From assembly GCA_937876225.1 (NCBI GenBank), contig CALFIC010000062.1, forward strand, positions 1 to 64,000: DNA of 64,000 nt, written 5' to 3'. The notes beneath the pieces are model-generated. The model had not been told where the DNA came from. It did no database searches and saw only the letters and a program-made list of their open reading frames with translations. Of this stretch, positions 31,729 through 40,800 are shown one piece after another. This stretch comes from an uncultured Chloroflexota bacterium (GTDB lineage Bacteria > Chloroflexota > Chloroflexia > Chloroflexales > Roseiflexaceae). Made by a program: the position numbers and the translations under genes. Every line of letters starts with the position of its first letter. Positions within the stretch are counted from its first letter, which is position 1.

Positions 31729-32814
31729 TTAGCGTTTTTGCACTACCACAATCGTCGCCCGCCGGCCCAACACCACCACGTGATGCAGGGTATCGATGTA
31801 CATGCCGCTATTGCGCTCGAGGGCGCGGTTGATGGCCCGCATATCGCTGGTGAGCAAGGCAGCCCGTGCGCCCAGTTGCATCACACGGCGCAGTTCTTTC
31901 ATGACGGCGGGGTACAAGCGACGATTTTCTTCGGGCGTGCTGATTTGTACGCCAAACGGCAAGTTACAGACCACGGCATTAACGGAGTTTTCGTCGAGGG
32001 GTAATTCGCGGGCATCCCACGGTTTGACATCAATCGGCTTGTAGCGTGGCCCAATATTGGCTAACGCTTGGTCGACGGCATCTTCGCTGATGTCACCCCC
32101 GAGGAGCTGGGCATAGCGACTATGCAGGGCGCGTTCGATTAACGTGGTGCCGGCGCCACACATGGGGTCCAGAAAAACGTCCGTGGGCTTGGGCTTGGTG
32201 AGGAGCACCAAGGCAGCGGCAGCGGTGGGGCGTAGTGATGCTTCGATGTGGTTGATTTTGTAGGTGCGGTGGCGCATTGTTTCGTCGCTGACCCGCAATC
32301 CCAAGATGGCCATGGTATCGATTTGGGTAATCCAAAACTCGAGGCCATCTTCTTTGGCGCGCCAACGGTAGTCTTCACGTTGCTCGACTGCTTTTTCAAT
32401 TAATTCTTGCAAATCAACCCGGCGGTACGGCATTTCGCCTTGTTGACGGGCAATCACGCGGAAGCGCAATTTGCCTTCACCACCCCGTTTGGGGTAGATG
32501 GCGCGCACAATTTTGACCGCCTGATTAATCACCGGCGATTGCACGATTTTGTCGCGCAACACTTTGAGGGTGCTGTACTTGGGGGGCAAATCGGTATATT
32601 GGCCAATCAAAATAAAGACATCGTCGACGGTGCGCAATTTGAGTAAATCATCGACATCGCCATCATAATCAATGATGGTGAGGCCGTTGCGACCGGCGTG
32701 GACCACGTGTTCTTTGATAGTGGCGCGTTCGGGGAGTTGTTTGAGTTCTTCACGCACAATCACGTCAAAACCGGGGAGCGTGTGCAATACATATTGGATG
32801 GGTTGCTGTTTCAT
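31729..32814 (-). CDS. THUMP-domain RNA N2-guanine methyltransferase (RlmL/Trm14-like)
   Basis: 361 residues from ATG 32814 (AGGAAGGAACC upstream). N-terminal ferredoxin-like/THUMP region (about 1-150, LRFRVIARQQGEMPYRRVDLQ) binds RNA; the C-terminal SAM-dependent domain has VFLDPMCGAGTTLIERAL near 190-207 (SAM loop) and VVCNLPFGVQIS near 265, the NPPY-like catalytic motif as NLPFG. These enzymes form m2G in 23S rRNA or tRNA. The NLPF form is that of the N2-guanine group. It stands alone between two terminators or divergent units. Confidence 0.85.
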   Translation of the reverse strand: MKQQPIQYVLHTLPGFDVIVREELKQLPERATIKEHVVHAGRNGLTIIDYDGDVDDLLKLRTVDDVFILIGQYTDLPPKYSTLKVLRDKIVQSPVINQAVKIVRAIYPKRGGEGKLRFRVIARQQGEMPYRRVDLQELIEKAVEQREDYRWRAKEDGLEFWITQIDTMAILGLRVSDETMRHRTYKINHIEASLRPTAAAALVLLTKPKPTDVFLDPMCGAGTTLIERALHSRYAQLLGGDISEDAVDQALANIGPRYKPIDVKPWDARELPLDENSVNAVVCNLPFGVQISTPEENRRLYPAVMKELRRVMQLGARAALLTSDMRAINRALERNSGMYIDTLHHVVVLGRRATIVVVQKR

Positions 32815-32918
32815 GGTTCCTTCCTGCCACCCAAGTGCATCGCTGCCGGCCAGAGTGGTGTACAAAATCAACGGTGATTGGGTGTACGTACACACCAATC
32901 ACCGTAGCGGAGACATTG

Positions 32919-33881
32919 TTATGCGTTGGACGTCAAAATGGTCTCGATTCGGGCCATCACGTCGCTGGTGAGCAATGGCACCACATCGAGGGCTTTCATG
33001 TTTTCGTGGACTTGGGCGGCACGGCTGGCCCCCGTAATCACACTACTCACATTGGGGTTCTTGAGACACCACGCCAGCGCCATTTGGGCCAGGCTACAGC
33101 CTAGCTCGCTTGCCACGGGGATGAGTTGCTCGACAATTGCTAAATTGCGCTGATCGGTCAGGCTCTTTTGGAGCCATTCGTAGCCTTTGAGGGCTCCGCG
33201 GCTATCGCTGGGGATACCTTGGCGATATTTGCCGGTGAGCATGCCTGATGCTAACGGGCTAAAAATCGTAGTACCGAGGCCAATGTCGCGATACAACAAG
33301 GCATATTCTTTTTCGAAACGGGTGCGGTGCAACATGTTGTACTGCGGTTGCTCCATCGTCGGCGGTGTCATGCCGAGCTCACGCGCGATGCCGTACGCTG
33401 CGCGAATCTCGTCGGCAGACCATTCTGACGTGCCCCAATAAAAGGCTTTGCCTTGGCGAATGACGATATCCATAGCGCGCACGGTTTCTTCGATAGGGGT
33501 ATTGACATCGGGGCGGTGACAATAGACTAAATCGACATAATCCATTTGGAAACGCTTGAGGGCGTTGTTCACCCCTTCGATGACGTGCTTGTGTGACAAG
33601 CCGGTATCGTTGGGACCCGAGCCGCCCCAAAAAATCTTGGTGGAGACGACGAGGTCTTCACGGCGCCAGCCGGCTCGCTTGATGACGTTGCCCATGACCA
33701 CTTCGGCTTGGCCACCGGCATACCCTTCGGCATTGTCAAAAAAGTTCACGCCGTTTTCAACGGCAGCAGTCATACATTCATAGGCGATTTCTTCACCGAC
33801 TTGATTGCCATAGGTTACCCATGCGCCCAACGAAAGGGCACTGACTTTCATGCCAGCGCGTCCGAGACGTCGATATTCCAT
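32919..33881 (-). CDS. Aldo/keto reductase (voltage-gated K+ channel beta-subunit type)
   Basis: 320 residues; AAGGAGAG before ATG. TIM-barrel [14 protein letters not shown] near 17-27, [15 protein letters not shown] near 46-60 (catalytic Asp and Tyr), [11 protein letters not shown] near 77 (Lys), [13 protein letters not shown] near 118 (His), and NADPH-site [19 protein letters not shown] near 282-300. It resembles the YghZ/Kv-beta group that reduces aldehydes such as methylglyoxal. No functional partner is evident; neighbours are a methyltransferase gene and an MFS gene, both on the same strand. Confidence 0.9.
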   Translation of the reverse strand: MEYRRLGRAGMKVSALSLGAWVTYGNQVGEEIAYECMTAAVENGVNFFDNAEGYAGGQAEVVMGNVIKRAGWRREDLVVSTKIFWGGSGPNDTGLSHKHVIEGVNNALKRFQMDYVDLVYCHRPDVNTPIEETVRAMDIVIRQGKAFYWGTSEWSADEIRAAYGIARELGMTPPTMEQPQYNMLHRTRFEKEYALLYRDIGLGTTIFSPLASGMLTGKYRQGIPSDSRGALKGYEWLQKSLTDQRNLAIVEQLIPVASELGCSLAQMALAWCLKNPNVSSVITGASRAAQVHENMKALDVVPLLTSDVMARIETILTSNA

Positions 33882-33932
33882 TTCACTCTCCTTTATCTGG
33901 TAGCGGAATGCATACCCATTATTGTACCAAAT

Positions 33933-35171
33933 TCACACTGCCTCTGCCGTGACTGGTGACTCCCTCTCACTAACAACTTCGCGGATGGGGTTGACCACAA
34001 ACAATAATGCGCCGAGTAAGCGCAATACCCCGAGTCCAATCACCACATATTGCGCCCCCATCCAACTAATCAGGGGAGCCACGGCCAAACTACTGACCAG
34101 CAAGCCGGCATTCATGACGGTCACAAATACCCCCATGGCCAAGGCGCGTCGCTGTGGTGAGCAGACTTGGAGCAAGATGTTGAAATGACTCACGTCAATC
34201 CCAGGGTTAATCATGCCAATCAGCAAAGAAAATACGAGAATAAGCGTAAGATTGGGCACAAACCCAATCGCAAAAAAATATAAGCAACTCAGGATCGACG
34301 AAATCATCAAAATTTTGCGGAAACCGTAGCGATCCATCAACCGTGGCCAAAATAGATTTCCCAAAATCGCCCCGCCATTAACAATTGCAAACCAAATCCC
34401 CAGCCAGGCATCGCTAGCTCCCAACGTACGCACAAAATAAATCGGCTGGAAAGGAATTGCGGCCCAGGCGGCCAAATTAAAAATCAGCGTATTGATGGTA
34501 ATTGCACGGTACGGTTGGCTTTCGGTGAGTAATGACCAAATCCCGCGCCACGAACGATCGACATTAGCGGTGGTATCAATCACCACATCGGGGATATTGA
34601 GTTTAGTGACATACAACGTACTCAGCATACTGGTGACCATTGCGATGACAAACAAGATCTGATAATTCCCGGGGAAAGGGGCAACTTCCAGAAATCGCCC
34701 AAATCCGTAGGTGGCAATCATCATGGTTGCGCCTAGTGTGACATTCCGGGCCGAAAACAAGCGGGCGCGGCGGTGAATCGGAATAATGTCGGCAAACATG
34801 GGGAGCCAGCCGGCATTGAACAATGCCACTGGCACATTGGCAATGAGCAATATGGCGACAATTGCTTCGGCGCGGTAGGCAGGCATCCACGGCACAAAAA
34901 TCAATAGCGCGTTCAAGAGTCGAAACGAAATCAAACTACCAAACATCCACGGCTTGCGCTTCGCGGTACGCTCCATGAGTACTGCAAAGGGAATCGTTGT
35001 GACGGCATTGACTACTGCGGCAGCAGAAGTAATTAAGCTGACAATGAAATTTGAGCCACCAAGGCGAATGACAAATGCCGCGGCAAATGAATAGGCTGCG
35101 GCAGCAATGGCCGCCCACAAAAGCTCAATCACTAATAAACGGATGTTACGATCAACAGCGGGTGTATGCAT
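33933..35171 (-). CDS. Major facilitator superfamily transporter
   Basis: 412 residues, about twelve membrane helices, with an MFS loop near MERTAKRKPWMFGSL (about 64-78) and a second near RLMDRYGFRKILMI (about 270). Weak ribosome site (GGGGCGCC) before the ATG. It diverges from a TetR gene with an operator-like palindrome in the shared promoter region, so TetR control is likely. Substrate unknown; efflux of a toxic compound is the usual partner for such TetR pairs. Confidence 0.75.
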   Translation of the reverse strand: MHTPAVDRNIRLLVIELLWAAIAAAAYSFAAAFVIRLGGSNFIVSLITSAAAVVNAVTTIPFAVLMERTAKRKPWMFGSLISFRLLNALLIFVPWMPAYRAEAIVAILLIANVPVALFNAGWLPMFADIIPIHRRARLFSARNVTLGATMMIATYGFGRFLEVAPFPGNYQILFVIAMVTSMLSTLYVTKLNIPDVVIDTTANVDRSWRGIWSLLTESQPYRAITINTLIFNLAAWAAIPFQPIYFVRTLGASDAWLGIWFAIVNGGAILGNLFWPRLMDRYGFRKILMISSILSCLYFFAIGFVPNLTLILVFSLLIGMINPGIDVSHFNILLQVCSPQRRALAMGVFVTVMNAGLLVSSLAVAPLISWMGAQYVVIGLGVLRLLGALLFVVNPIREVVSERESPVTAEAV

Positions 35172-35228
35172 GGCGCCCCATCAGCAAAAATCATTCTACG
35201 TAGCATACCATAACCTACTACATTGATG

Positions 35229-35277
35229 TTGACACGGTCAGGGCACTCTTTTATACTATAAATGACTGATAAGTCAT
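35229..35277 (+). promoter_or_regulatory. tetR promoter with an adjacent operator-like palindrome
   Basis: TTGACA (35229-35234), 17-base spacer, TATACT (35252-35257). Immediately downstream ATGACT (35262-35267) and AGTCAT (35272-35277), separated by GATA, form a palindrome that covers the transcription start, so autorepression by TetR is plausible. Confidence 0.7.
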
Positions 35278-35293
35278 ATACAAAAGAGCAATT

Positions 35294-35923
35294 ATGCCAA
35301 GCGATACCTGGTGGAATCTCGAACTGCCCAAACGTCAATTCATCATTGATGCGTGCCTCACGGAATTTGCTGCGCACAACATGGACAGTGCGTCGCTGTC
35401 GACGATTGTCAAGGAGCTTGGCATTGCCAAGGGCAGTATCTATCAATATTTTACCGACAAAGAAGAACTCTATCTTTATATTCTCAAATATGCCCATGAC
35501 CAATTAGTTGTCCAATTGCGTCATCGAATCCCTATTGCGGTGTTTGCCCAAGGTGATATGTTTACAATTTTGCGGCATTATCTGTATGTCATGCTTGATT
35601 TACAACAGCTCTATCCACGAGAATATACGTTTATTCAGCGGGCAATTCGTGATAGTGGTAGCCAACTTCCTGCGGCGAAAGCCATTGGCACGAGTATGCA
35701 AACTGCGTTTGTCGAAGATTTAATCCAAACGGCACTTGCGAATCGCTCGATTCGCGACGATATCGCAAGTGAGGTATTCGAATTTCTCGTGCATACTATC
35801 ATTGCGGCTACGAGTGAATATCTCTACGCCCACCCTGTCGCCGATTCTACCCAGGTAATGCATTTTTTTGATCAATTAGTCGTACTCCTTGATCAAGGGA
35901 TGCGCTATCGGATTCGGAAATAA
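35294..35923 (+). CDS. TetR/AcrR-family transcriptional regulator
   Basis: 209 residues. Helix-turn-helix near 25-50: SLSTIVKELGIAKGSIYQYFTDKEEL, the standard TetR pattern. The rest (about 60-205) is the helical ligand-binding and dimerisation region without recognisable specificity. It has a consensus promoter and is divergent from an MFS gene. The next gene starts three bases after its stop, so TetR and the DUF2227-like membrane protein are cotranscribed. Start chosen at ATG 35294; the ribosome site is AAGAG, modest. Confidence 0.88.
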   Translation: MPSDTWWNLELPKRQFIIDACLTEFAAHNMDSASLSTIVKELGIAKGSIYQYFTDKEELYLYILKYAHDQLVVQLRHRIPIAVFAQGDMFTILRHYLYVMLDLQQLYPREYTFIQRAIRDSGSQLPAAKAIGTSMQTAFVEDLIQTALANRSIRDDIASEVFEFLVHTIIAATSEYLYAHPVADSTQVMHFFDQLVVLLDQGMRYRIRK

Positions 35924-35926
35924 ATT

Positions 35927-36565
35927 ATGCCAAATACCCCCGTCCATGATTTTTTGACGGTCGCAACGAGTCTCGTCATGACGCCCGCCATTTATTCGAT
36001 TTTACGGACGGCAGAAGTCGTACAATCGTCGGCCGTGATTGTGACAACGGTGATTTGTGTGGCCCACAACATTTCAGGAATGCTTTTTTCGCCGGATCTC
36101 GATTTAGATTCACGTATCCACAAACGCTGGGGGATTTTGTTGTTTATCTGGAAGCCGTACAAATGGTGTATTCCCCATCGCCATTTTTGGAGTCATGGAT
36201 TGATAATCCCTCCGCTCTTACGCCTTGGTTATTTTTTTGGCATGATGATTATGCTGATTTTTGCCACTGAAGTCACTGCACGGATATTTGGCTTTCCGTT
36301 ACCCGCATATCATCAATCATTCGCCAAAAGTATTATCGATTGGTTCGTAATGCGTCCCGTCATCAGTCTGAGCATGGCACTTGGATTTATCACTGGTGGT
36401 GCGGTGCATTCAATTGCCGATTGGGTGGTAACCGGGGGCAAACATTTATTCAGAATACTATTTGTGCCACCCGGCCAATCAGCCCGAGTGGCACGCAAAA
36501 GTGCACCAAGTTCAATGATGTGGTTATTTAATCCCTTTAGCCACGTTCGTCCTGACCATTTTTGA
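35927..36565 (+). CDS. DUF2227-like metal-binding membrane protein
   Basis: 212 residues with about four membrane helices. FSPDLDLDSRIHKRWGILLFIWKPYKW near 55-82 followed by PHRHFWSHG near 83-91 is the conserved acidic/His-rich core of DUF2227 (predicted metal-binding). A second histidine near HSIADWVV (about 159) may complete the site. Activity is unknown. It follows TetR directly and overlaps the convergent GNAT gene by 29 bases. Confidence 0.7.
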   Translation: MPNTPVHDFLTVATSLVMTPAIYSILRTAEVVQSSAVIVTTVICVAHNISGMLFSPDLDLDSRIHKRWGILLFIWKPYKWCIPHRHFWSHGLIIPPLLRLGYFFGMMIMLIFATEVTARIFGFPLPAYHQSFAKSIIDWFVMRPVISLSMALGFITGGAVHSIADWVVTGGKHLFRILFVPPGQSARVARKSAPSSMMWLFNPFSHVRPDHF

Positions 36566-37529
36566 TTGTACATTCGTAAATATGAATAACTGAACCTGGC
36601 TCATTGCATTCATGGAACCCCAACGCCTGATTTACTTTGCGAATCGGGGCATTGCTTGTTTCCATCCAGGTACGTAATTCACAAATCCCTAGTGATTGTG
36701 CCAATTCGATTGCGGCAACTTTGAGGATTTTAGCGACACCGAGACCACGAAATGCCGGTAGCACTCCCGTAGCATGTTGCCACATCACTTGATTATCGTC
36801 GTCGTCTTCCATCAAAATCGACTCGCCAACGAGTTGATTATCGACAAACGCCAATAGATAGTGATCCGGGTTGACGTCTTCACCGAGTAACCGGCGAAAC
36901 TTGCTGAGCGTCACAATCAGCTCGTCTGGCATCGGCACATCAAGTGAAATCGCCGCATGGAGTGTACATACCTGCTCCATGGCATCACTGTCAGCAGCCA
37001 ATAATGCAGCTAAGGTCGTCAAGCGGATATTTGTCGGCGTAGTCAGGGGGATTTTTGGCGTTTGGAGCGGTAACGTCAATGCATACAGTTGTTCGGTGCC
37101 GATATGCGTAAACCCATGGCGGTGCAAAAACAGATCACTGGTTTGGGGATGTGCCATTACGCGCAACGCTTGTGCACCAGCAGTAGCGGCCCATTGTTGC
37201 ACTTTGTGGAGTAATTCTGAGCCAATGCCAAGATGCTGTGCATGCGGTAATACCCGAATATGCGCCCAAAAGGTATGTCGTGGAGTGTTCCACGTTGCCC
37301 GAAAACAAAATGCGACTGCGAGCGGATCATCAATTGGACCAACAATCCAACGACGAATCGGCACACCGGCATCACGCAAATCGTTATCAAAATGGAGCAC
37401 TTCTTGGGGGGTATCATACTCATAATCACACCGTTCATGGGGAGGGACGGTGGCGACTACGCGGGCATGGGCGTAGGCGGCTTGTTCACCGCGCACAACT
37501 TGCGCAAGTGGGGTAAAGGTCGTACTCAT
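36537..37529 (-). CDS. Tandem GNAT acetyltransferase-like protein
   Basis: 330 residues from ATG 37529 (the longer frame to 37583 is possible; the ribosome site is weak). Two GNAT units: the first near 10-155 with LPHAQHLGIGSELLHKV as the acetyl-CoA loop, the second near 165-320 with LPAFRGLGVAKILKVAAI and TWMETSNAPIRKVNQALGF. The two-domain layout is seen in MshD-type and aminoglycoside or peptide acetyltransferases, but specificity is not visible. A poly-acidic run EDDDDN lies between the beta strands of the second unit. Convergent with DUF2227. Confidence 0.8.
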   Translation of the reverse strand: MSTTFTPLAQVVRGEQAAYAHARVVATVPPHERCDYEYDTPQEVLHFDNDLRDAGVPIRRWIVGPIDDPLAVAFCFRATWNTPRHTFWAHIRVLPHAQHLGIGSELLHKVQQWAATAGAQALRVMAHPQTSDLFLHRHGFTHIGTEQLYALTLPLQTPKIPLTTPTNIRLTTLAALLAADSDAMEQVCTLHAAISLDVPMPDELIVTLSKFRRLLGEDVNPDHYLLAFVDNQLVGESILMEDDDDNQVMWQHATGVLPAFRGLGVAKILKVAAIELAQSLGICELRTWMETSNAPIRKVNQALGFHECNEPGSVIHIYECTIKNGQDERG

Positions 37530-37703
37530 ACAGTAATCTTTCACTCGAGCGAGATTGTGCAGGCCGCTCCCGTCCGCCGACAACGGATAACATCACCGTC
37601 ACGTGCGGGAACCAACACCGAATGTTGGGCTCATACACACAATTCACTCACGAATCCTCTATAATCATAGCAGAGAATTTTTGAATTGGCTAGTAGGGCG
37701 CAT

Positions 37704-39263
37704 ATGGATGCGATTTCACTCGAAGTTTTTCGCCATCGTTGTGCCGCGATTGCCGAAGAAATGGGTGCTGCACTCGAACGGAGTGCGTTTTCTTCAAACA
37801 TCCAAGAACGCCGTGACTATTCATGTGCGCTCTTTGACCCCACCGGCGCACTTGTCGCCCAAGCAGCCCATATCCCCGTCCACCTCGGCGCGATGCCCCG
37901 CAGTGTCGAAGCCGCGATTTCTCATTGTGCCCCACTCAACGACGGGGATGTGGTGCTCCTCAACGATCCCTTTGCGGGTGGTACGCACTTACCTGATTTT
38001 ACTAGCGTCGCTCCCATATTTGTGGACGGTACGCTCATTGCCTACAGTGCCACCCGCGCGCATCACGCTGATGTGGGGGGGATGACACCTGGCTCCATGC
38101 CGCTTAGTCGCTCTCTTTTTCAAGAAGGGATTATTATCCCTCCTATCAAACTTATCGCCGCAAGTCAACGTAATGAGGCGGTTTTTGCCCTGATTGTACG
38201 TAATTCACGCACGAGCGATGAACGCAGTGGTGATTTGGCAGCTCAACTCGCCTGCCATCAAATTGCGGCGACACGTGTGGCAGAATTAGTCGCCAAAATG
38301 GGAATTAATGCAGTCTCTCAAGGGTTTGATGCGTTAATCGCCTACGGCGAACAACGCATGCGTCAAATCATCTTGGACATTCCTGATGGGGTCTATGCCG
38401 CCACCGAATACCTTGATGATGATGGAGTTGATCCTCAACCCCTGCCTATCCACGTCACCGTGACGATTCGCGCAGACACCATGCACATCGATTTCACCGA
38501 TAGCGCCCCCCAATGCCGTGGGCCACTGAACGCCCCCCAAGCGGTCACAGAATCAGCCGTACTGTATGCGTTACGCCTCCTTGACGGTGATGACATGCCG
38601 GCGTCGGCTGGGGTTTATCGCCCATTGACATGGCATATCCCAGCTGGTTCCATCCTCAATCCACTACCACCCGCAGCCGTCGCTGGCGGCAATGTCGAAA
38701 CTTCACAGCGGGTGGTTGATGCAATGCTTGCGGCCCTCACCCATGCCATCCCCACACGCATTCCTGCCCAATCGGCTGGTACCATGAATAACTGGACGAT
38801 GGGTGGGATGCGCAGCGATAATTCACCCTTTGCGTACTATGAAACACTTGGTGGTGGAATGGGGGCTCGACCATATGTAGCTGGACTCGATGCCGTCCAA
38901 ACCCATATGACCAACACCCGCAATACACCAATTGAAGCATTTGAACGCCTCTATCCCGTACGCGTCACCCAACTTGCCATCCGACGTAATTCAGGTGGTG
39001 ACGGTCTATTCAAAGGTGGCGCAGGGCTCTGCAAATCAATACAATTTTTGGTACCAGTTACCGTGACGCTCCTCACCGAACGTCGTCAACTTGCGCCGCA
39101 TGGTACTCGTGGGGGCAATGATGGACAGTGTGGCCAAAATTTGCGCAGTACGCAGGATGGGGTGATTACACCGTTAGCTGGCAAAGGCTCATTTGAGTTA
39201 CCTGCCTACACTACTTTGCATATCTTAACCCCTGGAGGAGGCGGCTATGGCGACCCTGCGTAA
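37704..39263 (+). CDS. Hydantoinase B/oxoprolinase family protein, without HyuA
   Basis: 519 residues from ATG 37704; a TATAAT lies at 37660-37665. The HyuB fold is recognisable: [38 protein letters not shown] at the start (read in pieces), [17 protein letters not shown] near 86-102 and [10 protein letters not shown] near 120. In N-methylhydantoinases and 5-oxoprolinases HyuB needs the ATP-binding HyuA, usually adjacent; none is present here. The end, GTRGGNDGQ and a glycine-rich [10 protein letters not shown], is intact, so the gene looks full length. Its 3' end overlaps cruF by 17 bases and contains the GGAGGAGG ribosome site for it. Confidence 0.85.
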   Translation: MDAISLEVFRHRCAAIAEEMGAALERSAFSSNIQERRDYSCALFDPTGALVAQAAHIPVHLGAMPRSVEAAISHCAPLNDGDVVLLNDPFAGGTHLPDFTSVAPIFVDGTLIAYSATRAHHADVGGMTPGSMPLSRSLFQEGIIIPPIKLIAASQRNEAVFALIVRNSRTSDERSGDLAAQLACHQIAATRVAELVAKMGINAVSQGFDALIAYGEQRMRQIILDIPDGVYAATEYLDDDGVDPQPLPIHVTVTIRADTMHIDFTDSAPQCRGPLNAPQAVTESAVLYALRLLDGDDMPASAGVYRPLTWHIPAGSILNPLPPAAVAGGNVETSQRVVDAMLAALTHAIPTRIPAQSAGTMNNWTMGGMRSDNSPFAYYETLGGGMGARPYVAGLDAVQTHMTNTRNTPIEAFERLYPVRVTQLAIRRNSGGDGLFKGGAGLCKSIQFLVPVTVTLLTERRQLAPHGTRGGNDGQCGQNLRSTQDGVITPLAGKGSFELPAYTTLHILTPGGGGYGDPA

Positions 39264-40065
39264 TTGGTGGCTGACTAGCGTGTGGCACCATCCTGAACGA
39301 TGGGCGCGACTTACATTCTTGATGTATTGTGCTATGTATCCAAATAGTGTGATTGCCATACTTGCCAATCTTATCCCTGATGAAGCACGTGGCTTCGGTG
39401 GAGTGCTCTTGTTGCTCCAAGGGGTGAGTGTTGCCTGTTATCTCTACACTCACCTCGGTCGTACGGCGTGGCGCCCGATATCGATAATCATGTTGGGTGC
39501 GTTACTCGTTGAATATGTCGGTGCGACTTATGATTTCCCGTTTGGCGCCTACGATTATACGACGGTCCTTGGTCCACAACTTTTTGCGACGGTGCCGATC
39601 GTGATTTTGTTTGCCTGGCTCATGTCGCTGGTTGGCTCATGGTCACTCAGTTACATGGCCTGGCCTACGGCGCCACGCTGGGTGCGAGCTGTCGGCTGTG
39701 GCTTTTTAATCATGTGTTTTGATATTCAAATCGAACCAGTCGCAACCCTAATCAATCACTACTGGGTCTGGATGCAACCTGGCATCTACTATGGCGTGCC
39801 CCTCGTCAATTTTGCTGGCTGGTGGGCTGTCGGTACACTACTCGCCATGTTGTGTGACCGTGATTTCGTGCATTTGATGCAAATTACGCGAGGCCATACG
39901 CCATTTGCGATTGCCAATCTGGTTGGCTGCACTGGCATGTTTGTCGTGATGAATGGCCAACGAGGCTACCTGCTTGCCGTGGCAATGTCAGCTGTTTTTA
40001 TAGTACTATTTGGGCTTATCGTATGGCGCTGGCGTGTAGTCGCTCAGTCGGTAGGGGCGGAGTGA
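39247..40065 (+). CDS. cruF: CruF/DUF422-type carotenoid biosynthesis protein
   Basis: 272 residues with about seven membrane helices. The core motif LLVEYVGATYDFPFGAYDYT (near 86-105) and LGPQLFATVPIVILFAW near 107-123 are those of carotenoid 1',2'-hydratases (bisanhydrobacterioruberin hydratase/gamma-carotene 1'-hydroxylase). The late IEPVATLINHYWVW near 160 is also typical. Strong GGAGGAGG ribosome site inside hyuB. No other carotenoid gene is in the window. Its 3' end overlaps the convergent deacetylase-like gene by 60 bases, unusually long. Confidence 0.85.
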   Translation: MATLRNWWLTSVWHHPERWARLTFLMYCAMYPNSVIAILANLIPDEARGFGGVLLLLQGVSVACYLYTHLGRTAWRPISIIMLGALLVEYVGATYDFPFGAYDYTTVLGPQLFATVPIVILFAWLMSLVGSWSLSYMAWPTAPRWVRAVGCGFLIMCFDIQIEPVATLINHYWVWMQPGIYYGVPLVNFAGWWAVGTLLAMLCDRDFVHLMQITRGHTPFAIANLVGCTGMFVVMNGQRGYLLAVAMSAVFIVLFGLIVWRWRVVAQSVGAE

Positions 40066-40800
40066 TTCGGTAGCAATCAATGTGTCGAGCAACGCATCGC
40101 TATTGGCCCCGATGACGCCATGCGGAGAACCGTATTCACTGGCCGTACTGCCCGTTACACAGACATGTCCATTGTGAATCCCGCGTGCCACGAGAGCTGC
40201 GATCGAGGTGGCAGTGCCGAATTCGGGGCTTAAATAGAGTGGGAAGCGGTTAAAGAGTTTTTCGTCGGGGTTACTTGTTACCGGCATATCAATAATCGGG
40301 GTATGTCGAATCGGCGCATCGTTTGGCCACTCGGACCCTAGCTGACGTAATTGTGCTCCGGGCAAGGTTATTGATGACCGCGTGAATCCAAGCGTTTGAC
40401 ATAATTCTAATGTGTCCTGATTCCCCGAATGAAACCCTGTCCGAATACTTTTGGGCACATGATATAAAAATTGCGCAAACACATCACGGGCTTGGGTAAT
40501 AGCCAAGTGTTGTTCGGCAATTGAGAGTGTGCCCATTGGTTTTTGCTTCGGAAAAATGCTCGACTGGCTGGGGGAAACCAGTAACCCGAGTTCACAGCCA
40601 CGCTCCATAAGTTCTTCGAGCATCGGGGCATGGGCGCGGGCTGCTTCGGGTGACACAAAAATCGTCGGCCAAAATCCAGCCCCCAGCATCAGATTGGCAT
40701 AGGCATCGAGTGAACGACTACTAAACTCCCAATCAGGTGGCGCATCTTTGCCGGTGCCGGCGGCGACTGCATTAAATGTACAAAAGAGAGGAATCGTCAT
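40006..40800 (-). CDS. Polysaccharide deacetylase-like protein, metal site degenerate
   Basis: 264 residues from ATG 40800 (GAGGCG upstream). It has the arrangement of a NodB-like barrel: MTIPLFCTFNAVA with an early strand, ERGCELGLLVSPSQ near 78-91 where enzymes of this group usually show a metal-binding His-x-x-x-His or HxH turn, RTGFHSGNQDTLELCQTLGF near 140-158, and IIDMPVTSNP near 190. The expected histidines are not seen in GLLVSP, so it may be inactive or use another site. Start codons of this gene and of the FAD gene overlap on opposite strands. Confidence 0.6.
   Translation of the reverse strand: MTIPLFCTFNAVAAGTGKDAPPDWEFSSRSLDAYANLMLGAGFWPTIFVSPEAARAHAPMLEELMERGCELGLLVSPSQSSIFPKQKPMGTLSIAEQHLAITQARDVFAQFLYHVPKSIRTGFHSGNQDTLELCQTLGFTRSSITLPGAQLRQLGSEWPNDAPIRHTPIIDMPVTSNPDEKLFNRFPLYLSPEFGTATSIAALVARGIHNGHVCVTGSTASEYGSPHGVIGANSDALLDTLIATESLRPYRLSDYTPAPYDKPK

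Noticed and set aside
37530..37703. T-box-like segment in the GNAT/HyuB divergent gap (minus strand TTGGTTCCCGC)
   Set aside because: It does not match the T-box core, no amino-acid gene follows and no specifier stem is evident. The 174 bases hold only a possible TATAAT for hyuB.
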